Source of the DNA: Xestospongia bergquistia
Taxonomy: Eukaryota > Porifera > Demospongiae > Haplosclerida > Petrosiidae
DNA: 64,000 bases
Assembly: GCA_963965975.1 (NCBI GenBank)
Contig: OZ014415.1
Location: forward strand, 4,965,001 to 5,029,000
Direction of reading: 5' to 3'
The notes beneath the pieces were generated by a model, which had not been told where the DNA came from, did no database searches, and saw only the letters and a program-made list of their open reading frames with translations. This document shows, in pieces, positions 47,933 to 61,712 of this stretch. Numbering within the stretch: position 1 is the stretch's first letter; each line of letters opens with the position of its first letter. A program made the position numbers and the translations under genes.

Positions 47933-50900
47933 CAGCTATTAACAGTTTAGTAAGTTAGTTTGCATTAACGCTCTAAAGTCTTTAAGATAAAGACTTTAGA
48001 ATTTTTAGACTATTGAGATAAAGTAAACTGTTCAGTCAAGAGGACTTTATGGCACTAACTAGATAAACAGCTATTAACAATTTAGTGAGCTAGTTTGCAT
48101 TAACGCTCTAAAGTCTTTAAGTTAAAAACTTTAGAAGGTTTAGACTATTTGGAGAAGTTTATAGAGTAAACAGCTCAGTCTATAGGACCTTATGGGACTA
48201 ACTAAATAAACAGCTATTAACAGTTTATTAAGTTAGTTTGCATTAACGCTCTAAAGTCTTTAAGTTAAAGACTTTAGACGGTTTAGACTATTGAGAGAAG
48301 TTTATAAAGTAAACTGCTCAGTCTAAAGGACTTTATGGCACTAACTAAATAAACAGCTATTAACAGTTTAGTAAGTTAGTTTGCATTAACGCTCTAAAGT
48401 CTTTAAGAAAAAGACATTAGAAGTTTTAGACTATTGAGATAAAGTAAACTGTTCAGTCAAAAGGACTTTATGGCACTAAATAAATAAACAGCTATTAACA
48501 GTTTAGTAAGCTAGTTTGCATTAACGCTCTAAAGTCTTTAAGTTAAAAACTTTAGAAGGGTTAGACTAATGAGAGAAGGTTATAAAGTAAACTGCACAGT
48601 CTAAAGGACTTTATGGCACTAACTAAATAAACAGCTATTAACAGTTTAGTAAGTTAGTTTGCATTAACGCTCTAAAGTCTTTAAGTTAAAGACTTTAGAA
48701 TGTTTAGACTATTGAGAGATTTTTATAAAGTAAACCGCTCAGTCTAAAGGACTTTATGGCACTAACTAAATAAACAGCTATTAACAGTTTAGTAAGTTAG
48801 TTTGCATTAACGCTCTAGCCTTTAATATACACACTTTAGAAGGTTTAGACTATTGAGAGAATTTTATAAAGTAAACTGTTCAGTCTAAAGGACTTTATGG
48901 CACTAACTAAATAAACAGCTATTAACAGTTTAGTAAGTTAGTTTGCATTAACACTCTAAAGTCTTTAAGTTAAAGACTTTAGATGGTTTACACTAATGAG
49001 AGAAGGTTATAAAGTAAACTGCACAGTCTAAAGGACTTTATGGCACTAACTAAACAGCTATTAACAGTTTAGTAAGTTTGTTTGCATGAACGCTCTAAAG
49101 TCTTTAAGTTAAAGACTTTAGAATATTTAGACTATTGAGAGATTTTTATAAAGTAAACTGCTCAGTCTAAGGGACTTTATGGTACTAACTAAATAAACAG
49201 TTATTAACAGTTTAGTAAGTTAGTTTGCATCAACGCTCTAGTCTTTAATATACACACCTTAGAAGGTTTAGACTATTGAGAGAATTTTATAAAGTAAACT
49301 GTTCAGTCTAAAGGACTTTATGGCACTAACTAAATAAACAGCTATTAACAGTTTAGTAAGTTAGTTTGCATTAACGCTCCAAAGTGTTTAAGATAAAGTC
49401 TTTAGAAGGTTTAGACTATTGAGAGAAATTTATAAAGTAAACTGCTCAGTCTAAAGGACTTTATCGCACTAACTAAATAAACAGCTATTAACAGTTTAGT
49501 AAGTTAGTTTGCATTAACGCTCTAAAGTCTTTAAGTTAAAGACTTCAGTTAGTTTAGACTATTGAGAGAAGTTTATAAAGTAAACTGCTCAGTCTAAAGG
49601 ACTTTATGGCACTAACTAAATAAAGAGCTATTAACAGTTTAGTAAGTTAGTTTGCATTAATGCTCTAAAGTCTTTAAGTTAAAGACTTTAGAAGGTTTAG
49701 ACTATTGAGAGAAGTTTATAAAGTAAACTGCTCAGTCTAAAGGACTTTATGGCGCAAACTAATTAAACAGCTATTAACAGCTTTGTAAGTTAGTTTGCAT
49801 TAACGCTCTAAAGTGTTCAAGTTAAAGACTTTAGAAGGTTTAGACTGTTGAGAGAATTTTGTAAAGTAAACTGCTCAGTCTAAAGGACTTTGTGGCACTA
49901 ACTAAATAAACAGCTATTAACAGTTTAGTAAGTTAGTTTGCATTAACGCTCTAAAGCCTTTAAGTTAAAGACTTTAGAAGGTTTAGACTATTGAGAGAAG
50001 TTTATAAAATAAACTGCTCAGTCTGAAGGACTTTATGGCACTAACTAAATAAAGAGCTATTAACAGTTTAGTAAGTTTGTTTGCATTAACGCTCTAAAGT
50101 CTTTAAGTTAAAGACTTTAGTACGTTTACACTAGTGGGACAAGATTATAAAGTAAACTGTTCAGTCTAAAGGACTTTATGGCACTAACTAAAGAAGCAGC
50201 TATTAACAGTTTAGTAAATTAGTTTGCATTAACGCTCTAAAGTCTTTAAGTTAAAGACTTTAGAAGGTTTAGACTATTGAGAGAAGTTTAAAAAGTTAAC
50301 TGCTCAGTCTAAAGGACTTTATGGCACTAACTAAATAAACAGCTATTAACAATTTAGTAAGTTAGTTTGCATTAACGCTCTAAAGTCTTTAAGTGAAACA
50401 CTTTAGAGAGTTTAGACTATTGAGAGATTTTTATATAGTAAACTGCTCAGTTTATAGGACTTTATGGCACTAACTAAATAAGCAGCTATTAACAGATTAG
50501 TAAGTTAGTTTGCATTAACGCTCTAAAGTCCTTAAGATAAAGACTTTAGAAGGTTTAGTCTATTGAGAGACGTTTATAAAGTAAACTGCTCAGTCTAAAG
50601 GACTTTATGGCACTAACTAAATAAACAGCTATTAACAGTTTAGAAAGTTCTTTGCATTAACGCTCTAAAGTCTTTAAGATAAAGACTTTAGAATTTTTAG
50701 ACTATTGAGATAAAGTAAACTGTTCAGTCAAGAGGACTTTATGCCACTAACTAGATAAACAGCTATTAACAGTTTAGTAAGCTAGTTTGCATTAACGCTC
50801 TAAAGTCTTTAAGTTAAAAACTTTAGAAGGTTTAGACTATTGGGAGAAGTTTATAAAGTAAATTGCTCAGTCTAAAGGACTTTATGGCACTAACTAAATA

Positions 50901-53900
50901 AACAGCTATTAACAGTTTAGTAAGTTAGTTTGCATTAATGCTCTAATGTCTTTAAGATAAAGACTTCCGAAGGTTTAGACTATTGAGAGATTTTTATAAA
51001 GTAAACTGCTCAGTCTATAGCACTTTATGGGACTAACTAAATAAACAGCTATTAACAGTTTATTAAGTTAGTTAGCATTAACGCTCTAAAGTCTTTAAGA
51101 TAAAGACATTAGAAGTTTTAGACTATTGAGATAAAGTAAACTGTTCAGTCAAAAGGACTTTATGGCACTAACTAAATAAACAGCTATTAACAGTTTAGTA
51201 AGTTAGTTTGCATTAATGCTCTAATGTCTTTAAGATAAAGACTTTAGAAGGTTTTACTAACGAGAGAAGGTTATAAAGTAAACTGCACAGTCTAAACGAC
51301 ATTATGGCACTAACTAAATAAACAGCTATTAACAGTTTAGTAAGTTAGTTTGCATGAACGCTCTAAAGTCTTTAATATACACACTTTAGAAGGTTTAGAC
51401 TATTGAGGGAATTTTATAAAGTAAACTGCTCAGTCTAAAGGACTTTATGGCACAAACTAAATACACAGCTATTAACAGTTTAGTAAGTTAGTTTGCATTA
51501 ATGCTCTAAAGCCTTTAAGTTAAAGACTTTAGAAGGTTTAGACTATTGAGAGATGTTTATAAAATAAACTGCTCAGTCTGAAGGACTTTATGGTACTAAC
51601 TAAATAAGGAGCTATTAGCAGTTTAGTAAGTTTGTTTGCATTAACGCTCTAAAGTCTTTAAGTTAAAGACTTTAGTAGGTTTACACTAGTGAGACAAGTT
51701 TATAAAGTAAACTGTTCAGTCTAAAGGACTTTATGGCACTAACTAAATAAACAGCTATTAACAGTTTAGTAAGTTAGTTTGCATTAACGCTCTAAATTCT
51801 TTAAGTTAAAGACTTTAGAAGGTTTAGACTATTGACACAAGTTTAAAAAGTAAACTGCTCAGTCTAAAGGACTTTATGGCACTAACTAAATAAACAGCTA
51901 TTAAAATTTAGTAAGTTTGTTTGCATGAACGCTCTAAAGTCTTTAAGTTAAACACTTTAGAGAGTTTAGACTATTGAGAGATTTTTACAAAGTAAACTGC
52001 TCAGTTTATAGGACTTTATGGCACTAACTAAATAAGCAGCCATTAACAGATTAGTAAGTTAGTTTGCATTAATGCTCTAAAGTCATTAAGTTAAAGACTT
52101 TAGAAGGTTTAGACTATTGAGAGACGTTTATAATGTCAACTGCTCAGTCTAAAGGACTTTATGGCACTAACTAAATAAACAGCAATTAACTCTTTAGTAA
52201 GTTAGTTTGCATTAACGCTCTAAAGTCTTTAACTTAAAGACTTTAGAATCTTTAGGCTATTGAAAGAAGTTTATAAAGTAAACTGCTCAGTCTAAAAGAC
52301 TTTATGTCACTAACGAAATAAAGAGCTATTAACAGTTTAGTAAGTTAGTTTGCATTAACGCTCTAAAGTCTTTAAGTTAAAGACTTTAGAAGGTTTAGAC
52401 TATTGAGAGAAGTTTATAAAGTAAACTGCTCAGTCTAAAGGACTTTACGGCACTAACTAAATAAACAGCTATTAACAGTTTAGTAAGTTAGTTTGCATTA
52501 ACGCTCTAAAGTCTTTAAGTTAAAGACTTTAGAAGGCTTAGACTATTGAGAGAAGTTTATAAAATAAACTGCTCAGTCTAAAGGACTTTATGGCACTAAC
52601 TAAATAAACAGCTATTAACAGTTGAGTAAGATTGTCTGCATTAACGCGCTAAAGTCTTTAAGTTAATGACTTTAGAAGGTTTAGACTATTTAGAGAAGGT
52701 TATAAAGTAAACAGCTCAGTCTAAAGGACTTTATATCACTAACTAAATAAACAGCTAATAACAGTTTAGTAAGTTAGTTTGCATTAACGCTCTAAAGTAT
52801 GTAAGTTAAAGACTTTAGAAGGTTTAGACTATTTAGAGAAGGTTATAAAGTAAACAGCTCAGTCTAAAGGACTTTATATCACTAACTAAATGAACAGCTA
52901 ATAACAGTTTAGTAAGTTAGTTTGCATTAACGCTCTAAAGTATGTAAGTTAAAGACTTTAGAAGGTTTCAACTATTGACAGAAGTTTATAAAGTAAACTG
53001 CTCAGTCTAAATGACTTTATGGCAGTAACTAAATAAACAGCAATTAACAGTTTAGTAAGTTAGTTTGCATTAACGCTCTAAGGTCTTTAAGTTAAAGACT
53101 TCAGTAGGTTTAGACTATTGAGAGATGTTCATAAAGTAAACTGCTCAGTCTAAAGGACTTTATGGCACTAACAAAATAAACAGCTATTAACAGTTTAGTA
53201 AGTTAGTCTGCATTAACGCTCTAAAGTCTTTAAGTTAAAGACTTTAGAAGATTTAGACTATTGAGACAAGTTTATAATGTAAACTGCTCAGTCTAAAGGA
53301 CTTTATATCACTAACTAAATGAACAGCTATTAACAGTTTAGTAAGTTAGTTTGCATTAACGCTCTAAAGTCTCTATGTTAAAGACTTTATAAGGTTTAGA
53401 CTAATCAGAGAATTTCATATAGTAAACTGCTCAGTCTAAAGGACTTTATGGCACTAACTAAATAAACAGCTATTAACAGTTTAGAAAGTTTGTTTGCATT
53501 AACGCTCTAAAGTCTTTAAGTTAAAGACTTTAGAAGGTTTACACTATTGAGAGAAGTTTATAAAGTAAACTGCTCAGTCTAAAGGACTTTATGGCACTAA
53601 CTAAATAAACAGCTATTAACAGTTTAGTAAGTTAGTTTGCATTAACACTCTAATGTCTTTAAGTTAAAGACTTTAGAAGGGTTAGAATATTGAGAGAAGT
53701 TTAAAAAGTAAACTGCTCAGTCTAAAGGACTTTATGGCACTAACTAAACAAACAGCTATTAACAGTTTAGTAAGTTAGTTTGCATTAACGCTCTAAAGTC
53801 TTTAAGTTAAAGACTTTAGAGAGTTTAGACTATCGAGAGATTTTTATAAAGTAAACTGCTCAGTTTATAGGACTTTTTGGCACTAACTAATTTAGCAGCT

Positions 53901-56900
53901 ATTAACAGTTTAGTAAGTTAGTTTGCAATAACGCTCTAAAGTCTTTAAGTTAAAGACTTTAGAAGGTTGAGACTATCAAGAGACGTTTATAAAGTAAACC
54001 GCTCAGTCTAAAGGTCTTTTTGGCACAAACTAAAGAAAGAGCTATTAATAGTTTAGTAAGTTAGTTTGCATTAACACTCTAAACTCTTTAAGTTAAAGAC
54101 TTTAGAAGGTTTAGACTATTGAGAGAAGTTTATAAAGTAAACTGCTCAGTCTAAAGTACTTTATGGCGCTAACTAAATAAACCGCTTTTCACAGTTTAGT
54201 AAGTTAGTATGCATTAACGCTCTAAAGTCTTTAAAATAAAGACTTTAGTAGGTTAGACTATTGAGAGAAATTTATAAAGTAAACTGCTCAGTCTAAAGGA
54301 CTTTATGCGCTAACTAAATAAACAGGTATTAACAGTTTAGTAAGTTAGTATGCATTAACGCTCTAAAGTCTTTATGTTAAAGACTTTAGTAGGTTTAGAC
54401 GATTGAGAGAAGTTTACAAAGTAAACTGCTCAGTCTAAAGGACTTTATGGCACTAACTAAATAAACAGCTATTAACAGTTTAGTAAGTTAGTTTGCATTA
54501 ACTCTCTAAAGTCTTTAAGTTAAAGACTTTAGAAGGTTTAGACTATAGATAGAAGTTTATAAAGTAAACTGCTCAGTCTAAAGGACTTTATGGCACTAAC
54601 TAAACAAACAGCTATTAACAGTTTAGTAAGTTAGTTTGCATTAACAATCTAAAGTCTTTAAGTTAAAGACTTTAGAAGGTTTAGACTATTGAGAGAAGTT
54701 TATAAAGTAAACTGCTCAGTCTAAAGGACTTTATGGGGCAAACTAATTAAACAGTTATTAACAGCTTAGGAAGTTAGTTTGCATTAAAGCTCTAAAGTCT
54801 TTAAGTTAAAGACTTTAGAAGGTTTAGACTGTTGAGAGAAGTTTATAAAGTAAACTGCTCAGTCTAAAGGACTTTATGGCACTAACTAAATAAACAGCTA
54901 TTAACAGTTTAGTAAGTTAGTCTACATTAACGCTCTAAAGTCTTTAAGTTATAGACTTTAGAAGGTTTAGACTATAGAGAGAAGTAAGTTAAAGACTTTA
55001 GAAGTTTAGACTATTGAGAGAAGTTTATAAAGTAAACTGCTCAGTCTAAAGGACTTTATGGCACTAACTAAATAAAAAGCTATTAACAGTTTAGTAAGTT
55101 AGTTTGCATTAACGCTCTAAAGTCTTTAAGTTAAAGACTTTAGAAGGTTTAGACTATTCAGAGTTTATAAAGTAAACTGCTCAGTCTAAAAGACGTTATG
55201 GCACTTACTAAATAAACAGGTATTAACAGTTTAGCAAGTTGGTTTCCATTAACGCTCTAAAGTCTTTAAGTTAAGGACTTTAGAAGGTTTAGACTATTGA
55301 GAGAAGTTTATAAAATAAACTGCTCAGTCTAAAGGACATTATGGCACTAACTAAATAAACAGCTATTAACAGTTTAGTAAGATTGTCTGCATTAACGCTC
55401 TAAAGTCTTTAAGTTAAAGACTTTAGAAGGTTTAGACTATTGAGAGTATTTTATGAAGTAAACTGCTCAGTCTAAAGGACTTTATATCACTAATTAAGTG
55501 AACAGTTATTAACAGTTTAGTAAGTTAGTTTGCATTGACGCTCTAAAGTCTTTAAGTTAAGGACTTTAGAAGGTTTAGACTAATCAGAGAATTTAATAAA
55601 GTAAACTGCTCAGTCTAAAGATCTTTATGGCACTAACTAAATAAACAGCAATTAACAGTTTAGTAAGTTAGTTTGCATTAACGCTCTAAAGTCTTTAAGT
55701 TAAAGACTTTAGAAGGTTTAGACTATTGAGAGTAGTTTGTAAAGTAAACTGCTCAGTCTAAAGGACTTTATGGCACTAACTAAATAAACAGCTATTAACA
55801 GTTTAGTAAGTTAGTTTGCATTAACGCTCTAAAGTCTTTAAGTTAAAGACTTTAGAAGGTTTAGACTATTGAGAGAAGTTTATAAAATAAACTGCTTAGT
55901 CTAAAGGACTTTATGGCACTAACTAAATAAACAGCTATTAACAGTTTAGTAAGTTAGTTTGCATTAACGCTCTAAAGTCTTTAAGTTAAAGACTTTAGAA
56001 GGTTTAGACTATTGAGAGAAGTTTATAAAATAAACTGCTCAGTCTAAAGGACTTTATGGCACTAACTAAATAAACAGCTATTAACAGTTAAGTAAGATTG
56101 TCTGCATTAATGCTATAAAGTCTTTAAGTTAAAGACTTTAGAAGGTTTAGACTATTGAGAGTATTTTATAAAGTAAACTGCTCAGTCTAAAGGGCTTTAT
56201 ATCACTAATTAAGTGAACAGTTATTAACAGTTTTGTAAGTTAGTTTGCATTGACGCTCTAAAGTCTTTAAGTTAAGGACTTTAGAAGGTTTAGACTAATC
56301 AGAGAATTTCATAAAGTAAACTGCTCAGTCTAAAGATCTTTATGGCACTAACTAAATAAACAGCTATTAACAGTTTAGTAAGTTAGTTTGCATTAACGCT
56401 CTAAAGACTTTAAGTTAAAGACTTTAGAAGGTTTAGACTATTGAGAGACGTTTAGAAAGTAAACTGCTCAGTTTAAAGGACTTTATGGCACTAACTAAAT
56501 AAACAGCTATTAACAGTTTAGTAAGTTAGTTTGCATTAAGGCTCTAAAGTCTTTAAGTTAAAGACTTTAGAGAGTTTAGACTATTGAGTGATTTTTATAA
56601 AGTAAACTGCTCAGTTTATAGGACTTTTTGGCACTAACTAAATAAGCAGCTATTTACAGTTTAGTAAGTTAGTTTGCATTAACCCTCTAAAGTCATTAAG
56701 TTAAAGACTTTAGAAGCTTTAGACTATTGAGAGACGTTTATAGAGTATACGGGCCAGTCTAAAGGACTTTATGGCACTAACTAAATAAACAGCTATTAAC
56801 AGTTTAGTAAGTTAGTTTGCGTTAACGCTCTAAAGTCTTTAAGTTAAAGACTTTAGAAGGTTTAGACTATTCAGAGTTTATAAAGTAAACTGCTCAGTCT

Positions 56901-59900
56901 GAAAGACTTTATGGCACTAACTAAATAAACAGCTATTAAGAGTTTAGCAAGTTAGTTTCCATTAACGCTCTAAAGTCTTTAAGTTAAAGACTTTACAAGG
57001 TTTAGACTATTGAGAGAAGTTTATAAAGTAAACTGCTCAGTCTAAACGACGTTATGGCACTAACTAAATAAACAGCTATTAACAGTTTAGTAAGTTAGTT
57101 TGCATTAACGCTCTAAAGTCTTTAAGTTAAAGACTTTAGAAGGTTTAGACTAATGAGAGATGTTTATAAAGTAAACTGCTCAGTCTAAAGGACTTTATGG
57201 CAGTAACGAAATAAACAGCTATTAACAGTTTAGTAAGTTAGCTTGCATTAACGCTCTTAAGTCTTTAAGTTAAAGACTTTAGAACGTTTAGACTATTGAG
57301 AGAAGTTTATAAAATAAACTGCTCAGTCTAAAGGACTTTATGGCACTAACTAAATAAACAGCTATTAAGAGTTTAGTAAGATTGTCTGTATTAACGCTCT
57401 AAAGTCTTTACGTTAAGGACTTTAGAAGCTTTAGACTTTTGAGAGAAATTTATAAAGTAGACTGCTCAGTCTAAAGGACTTTATATCACTAATTAAATGA
57501 ACAGCTATTTACAGTTTAGTAAGTTAGTTTGCATTAACGCTCTAAAGTCTTTAAGTTAAAGACTTTAAAGGTTTAGACTATTGGCAGAAGTTTAAAAAGT
57601 AAACTGCTCAGTCTAAAGGACTTTATGGCTCTAACTAAATAAACAGCTATTAACAGTTTAGTAAGTGAGTTTGCATTAACGCTCTAAAGTCTTTAAGTTA
57701 AAGACTTTAGACAGTTTAGACTATTGAGAGGTATTTATAAAGTAAACTGCTCAGTTTATAGGACTTTTTTGCACTAACTAAATAAGCAGCTATTAACAGT
57801 TTAGTAAGTTAGTTTGTATTAACGCTCTAAACTCTTTAAGTTAAAGACTTTAGAAGGTTTAGACTATTGAGAGACGTTTATAAACTAAACTGCTCAGTCT
57901 AAAGGACTTTATGGCACTAACTAAATAAACAGCTATTAACAGTTTAGGGTGTTAGTTTGCATTAACGATCTAAAGTCTTTAAGTTAAAGACTTTAGAATG
58001 TTTAGACTATTGAGAGAAGTTTGTAAAGTAAACTGCTCAGTCTAAAGGACTTTATCGCTCTAACTAAATAAACTGCTATTAACAGTTCAGTAAGTTTGTT
58101 TGCATTAACGCTCTAAAGTCTTTAAGTTAAAGACTTTACAAGGTTTAGACTACTGAGAGAAGTTTATAAAATAAACTGCTCAGTCTAAAGGACTTTATGG
58201 CACTAACTAAATAAACAGCTGTTAACAGTTGAGTAAGATTGTCTGCATTAACGCTCTAAAGTCTTTAAGTTAAAGACTTTAGAAGGTTTAGACTATTGAG
58301 AGAATTGTATAAAGTAAACTGCTCAGTCTAAAGGACTTTATATCACTAAATAAATGAACAGCTATTAACAGTTTAGTAACTTAGTGTGCATTAACGCTCT
58401 AAAGTCTTTAAGTTAAAGAGTTTAGTAGGTTTAGACTAATCAGAGAATTTCATAAAGTAAACAGCTCAGTCTAAAGGACTTTATGGCACTAAGTAAATAA
58501 GCAGCTATTAACAGTTTAGTAAGTTAGTTTGCATTATCGGTCTGAAGTCTTTAAGTTAAAGACTTCAGTAGTTTTAGACTATTGAGAGAAGTTTATAAAG
58601 TAAACTGCTCAGTCTAAAGGACTTTATGGCACTAACTAAATAAACAGCTATTAACAGTTTAGTAAGTCAGTTTGCAGTAACGCTATAAAGTCTTTAAGTT
58701 AAAGACTTTATGGAGTTTAGACTATTGAGACATTTTTATAAAGTAAACTGCTCAGTCTAAAGGACTTTATGGCACTAACTAAATAAGCAGCTATTAACAG
58801 TTTAGTAAATTAGTTTGCATTAACGCTCTAAAGTCTTTAAGTTAAAGACTTCAGTAGTTTTAGACTATTGAGAGAAGTTTATAAAGTAAACTGCTCAGTC
58901 TAAAGGACTTTATGGCACTAACTAAATAAACAGCTATTAACAGTTTAGTAAGTTAGTTTGCATTAACGCTCTAAAGTCTTTACGTTAAAGACTTTAGAAG
59001 TGCTAGACTATTGAGAGTAGTTTATAAAATAAACTGCTCATTCTAAAGGACTTTATGGCACTAACTAAATAAACAGTTATTAACAGTTCAGTAAGATTGT
59101 CTGCATTAACGCTCTAAAGTCTTTAAGTTAAAGTCTTTAGAATGTTTAGACTATTGAGAGATGTTTATAAAGTAAACTGCTCACTCTAAAGGACTTTATA
59201 TCACTAACTAAATAAACAGCTACTAACAGTTTAGTAAGTTAGTTTGCATTAACGCTCTAAAGTCTTTAGGTTAAAGACTTCAGTAGTTTTAGACTATTGA
59301 GAGAAGTTTATAAAGTAAACTGCTCAGTCTAAAGGACTTTATGGCACTAACTAAATAAACAGCTATTAACAGTTTAATAAGTTAGTTTGCATTAACGCTC
59401 TAAAGTCTTTAAGTTAAAGACTTTAGAATGTTTAGACTATTGAGAGAAGTTTATAAAATAAACTGCTCAGTCTAAAAGACTTTATGGCACTAACTAAATA
59501 AACAGCTATTAACAGTTTAGTAAGTTAGTTTGCATTAACCCTCTATAGTCTTTAAGTTAAAGACTTTAGAAGGTTTAGACTATCGACAGAAGTTTATAAA
59601 GTAAACTGCTCAGTCTAAAGGACTTTATGGCACTAACTAAATAAACAGCTATTAACAGTTTAGTAAGTTAGTTTGCATTAACGCTCTAAAGTCTTTAAGT
59701 TAAAGACTTTAGAGAGTTTAGACTATTGACAGATTTTTATAAAGTAAACTGCTCAGTTTATAGCACTTTTTGGAACAAACTAAACAAGCAGCTATTAACA
59801 GTTTAGTAAGTTAGTTTGCATTAACGCTCTAAAGTCTTTAAGTTAAAGACTTTAGAAGGTTTAGACTATTGAGAGACGTTTATAAAGTAAACTACACAGT

Positions 59901-59999
59901 CTAAAGGACTTTATGGCACTAACTAAATAAACAGCTATTAACAGTTTAGTAAGTTAGTTTGCATTAACGCTCTAAAGTCTTTAAGTTAAAGACTTCAGT

Positions 60000-61165
60000 A
60001 GTCTTAGACTATTGAGAGAAGTTTATAAAGTAAACTGCTCAGTCTAAAGGAATTTATGGCACTAACTAAATAAACAGCTATTGACAGTTTAGTACATTAG
60101 TTGGCATTAACGCTCTAAAGTCTTTAAGTTAAAGACTTTACAGAGTTTAGACTATTGAGAGATTTTTATAAAGTAAACTGCTCAGTTTATAGGACTTTTT
60201 GGCACTAACTAAATAAGCAGCTATTAACAGTTTAGTAAGTTAATTTGCCTTAACGCTCTAAAGTCTTTAAGTTAAAGACTTTAGAAGGTTTAGACTATTG
60301 AGAGACGTTTATAAAGTAAACTGCTCAGTCTAAAGGACTTTATGGCACTAACTAAATAGACAGCTATTAACAGTTTAGTAAGTTAGTTCGCATTAACGCT
60401 CTAAAGTCTTTAAGTTAAAGACTTCAGTAGGTTTAGACTATTGAGAGAAGTTTATAAAGTAAACTGCTCAGTCTAAAGGACTTTATGGCACTAACTAAAT
60501 AAACAGCTATTCACAGTTTAGTAAGTTAGTTTGCATTAACGCTCTAAAGTGTTTAAGTTAAAGAGTTTAGAAGGTTTAGACTATTCAGAGTTTATAAAGT
60601 AAACTGCTCAGTCTGAAGGACTTTATGGCACTAACTAAATAAACAGCTAATAAGAGTTTAGCAAGTTAGTTTCCATTAACGCTCTAAAGTCTTTAAGTTA
60701 AAGACATTAGAAGGTTTAGACTATTGAGAGAAGTTTATAAAATAAACTGCTCAGTCTAAAGGACTTTATGGCACTAACTAAATAAACAGCTATTAACAGC
60801 TTAGTAAGATTGTCTGCATTAACGCTCTAAAGTCTTTAAGTTAAAGACTTTAGAAGGTTTAGACTATTGAGAGAAGTTTATAAAGTAAACTGCTCAGTCT
60901 AAAGGACTTGATGGCACTAACTAAATAAAAAGCTATTAACAGTTTAGTAAGTTAGTTTGCATTAACGCTCTAAAGTCTTTAAGTTAAAGACATTAGAAGG
61001 TTTAGACTATTGAGAGAAGTTTATAAAATAAACTGCTCAGTCTAAAGGACTTTATGGCACTAACTAAATAAACAGCTATTAACAGTTTAGTAAGATGGTC
61101 TGCATTAACGCTCTAAAGTCTTTAAGTTAAAGACTTTAGAAGGTTTAGACTATTGAGAGTATATT
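60000..61165. repeat. Satellite segment duplicated at 1,713 bp, copy 1
   Basis: The order of rare monomers recurs 1,713 bp later: TTAATTTGCCTTAACGC, TTAGTTCGCATT, CTATTCAGAGTTTATAAAG, TTTAGCAAGTTAGTTTCC, GGACTTGATGGC, GTAAGATGGTCTGC, GAGAGTATATTATAAAG. Twelve monomers minus one 3-bp deletion give 1,713. A few point differences exist. Confidence 0.75.
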
Positions 61166-61712
61166 ATAAAGTAAACTGCTCATTTTATAGCACTTTTTGA
61201 AACTAACTAAACAAGCAGCTATTAACAGTTTAGTAAGTTAGTTTGCATTAACGCTCTAAAGTCTTTAAGTTAAAGACTTTAGAAGGTTTAGACTATTGAG
61301 AGACGTTTATAAAGTAAACTGCACAGTCTAAAGGACTTTATGGCACTAACTAAATAAACAGCTATTAACAGTTTAGTAAGTTAGTTTGCATTAACGCTCT
61401 AAAGTCTTTAAGTTAAAGACTTCAGTAGTCTTAGACTATTGAGAGAAGTTTATAAAGTAAACTGCTCAGTCTAAAGGAATTTATGGCACTAACTAAATAA
61501 ACAGCTATTGACAGTTTAGTACGTTAGTTGGCATTAACGCTCTAAAGTCTTTAAGTTAAAGACTTTAGAGAGTTTAGACTATTGAGAGATTTTTATAGAG
61601 TAAACTGCTCAGTTTATAGGACTTTTTGGCACTAACTAAATAAGCAGCTATTAACAGTTTAGTAAGTTAATTTGCATTAACGCTCTAAAGTCTTTAAGTT
61701 AAAGACTTCAGT

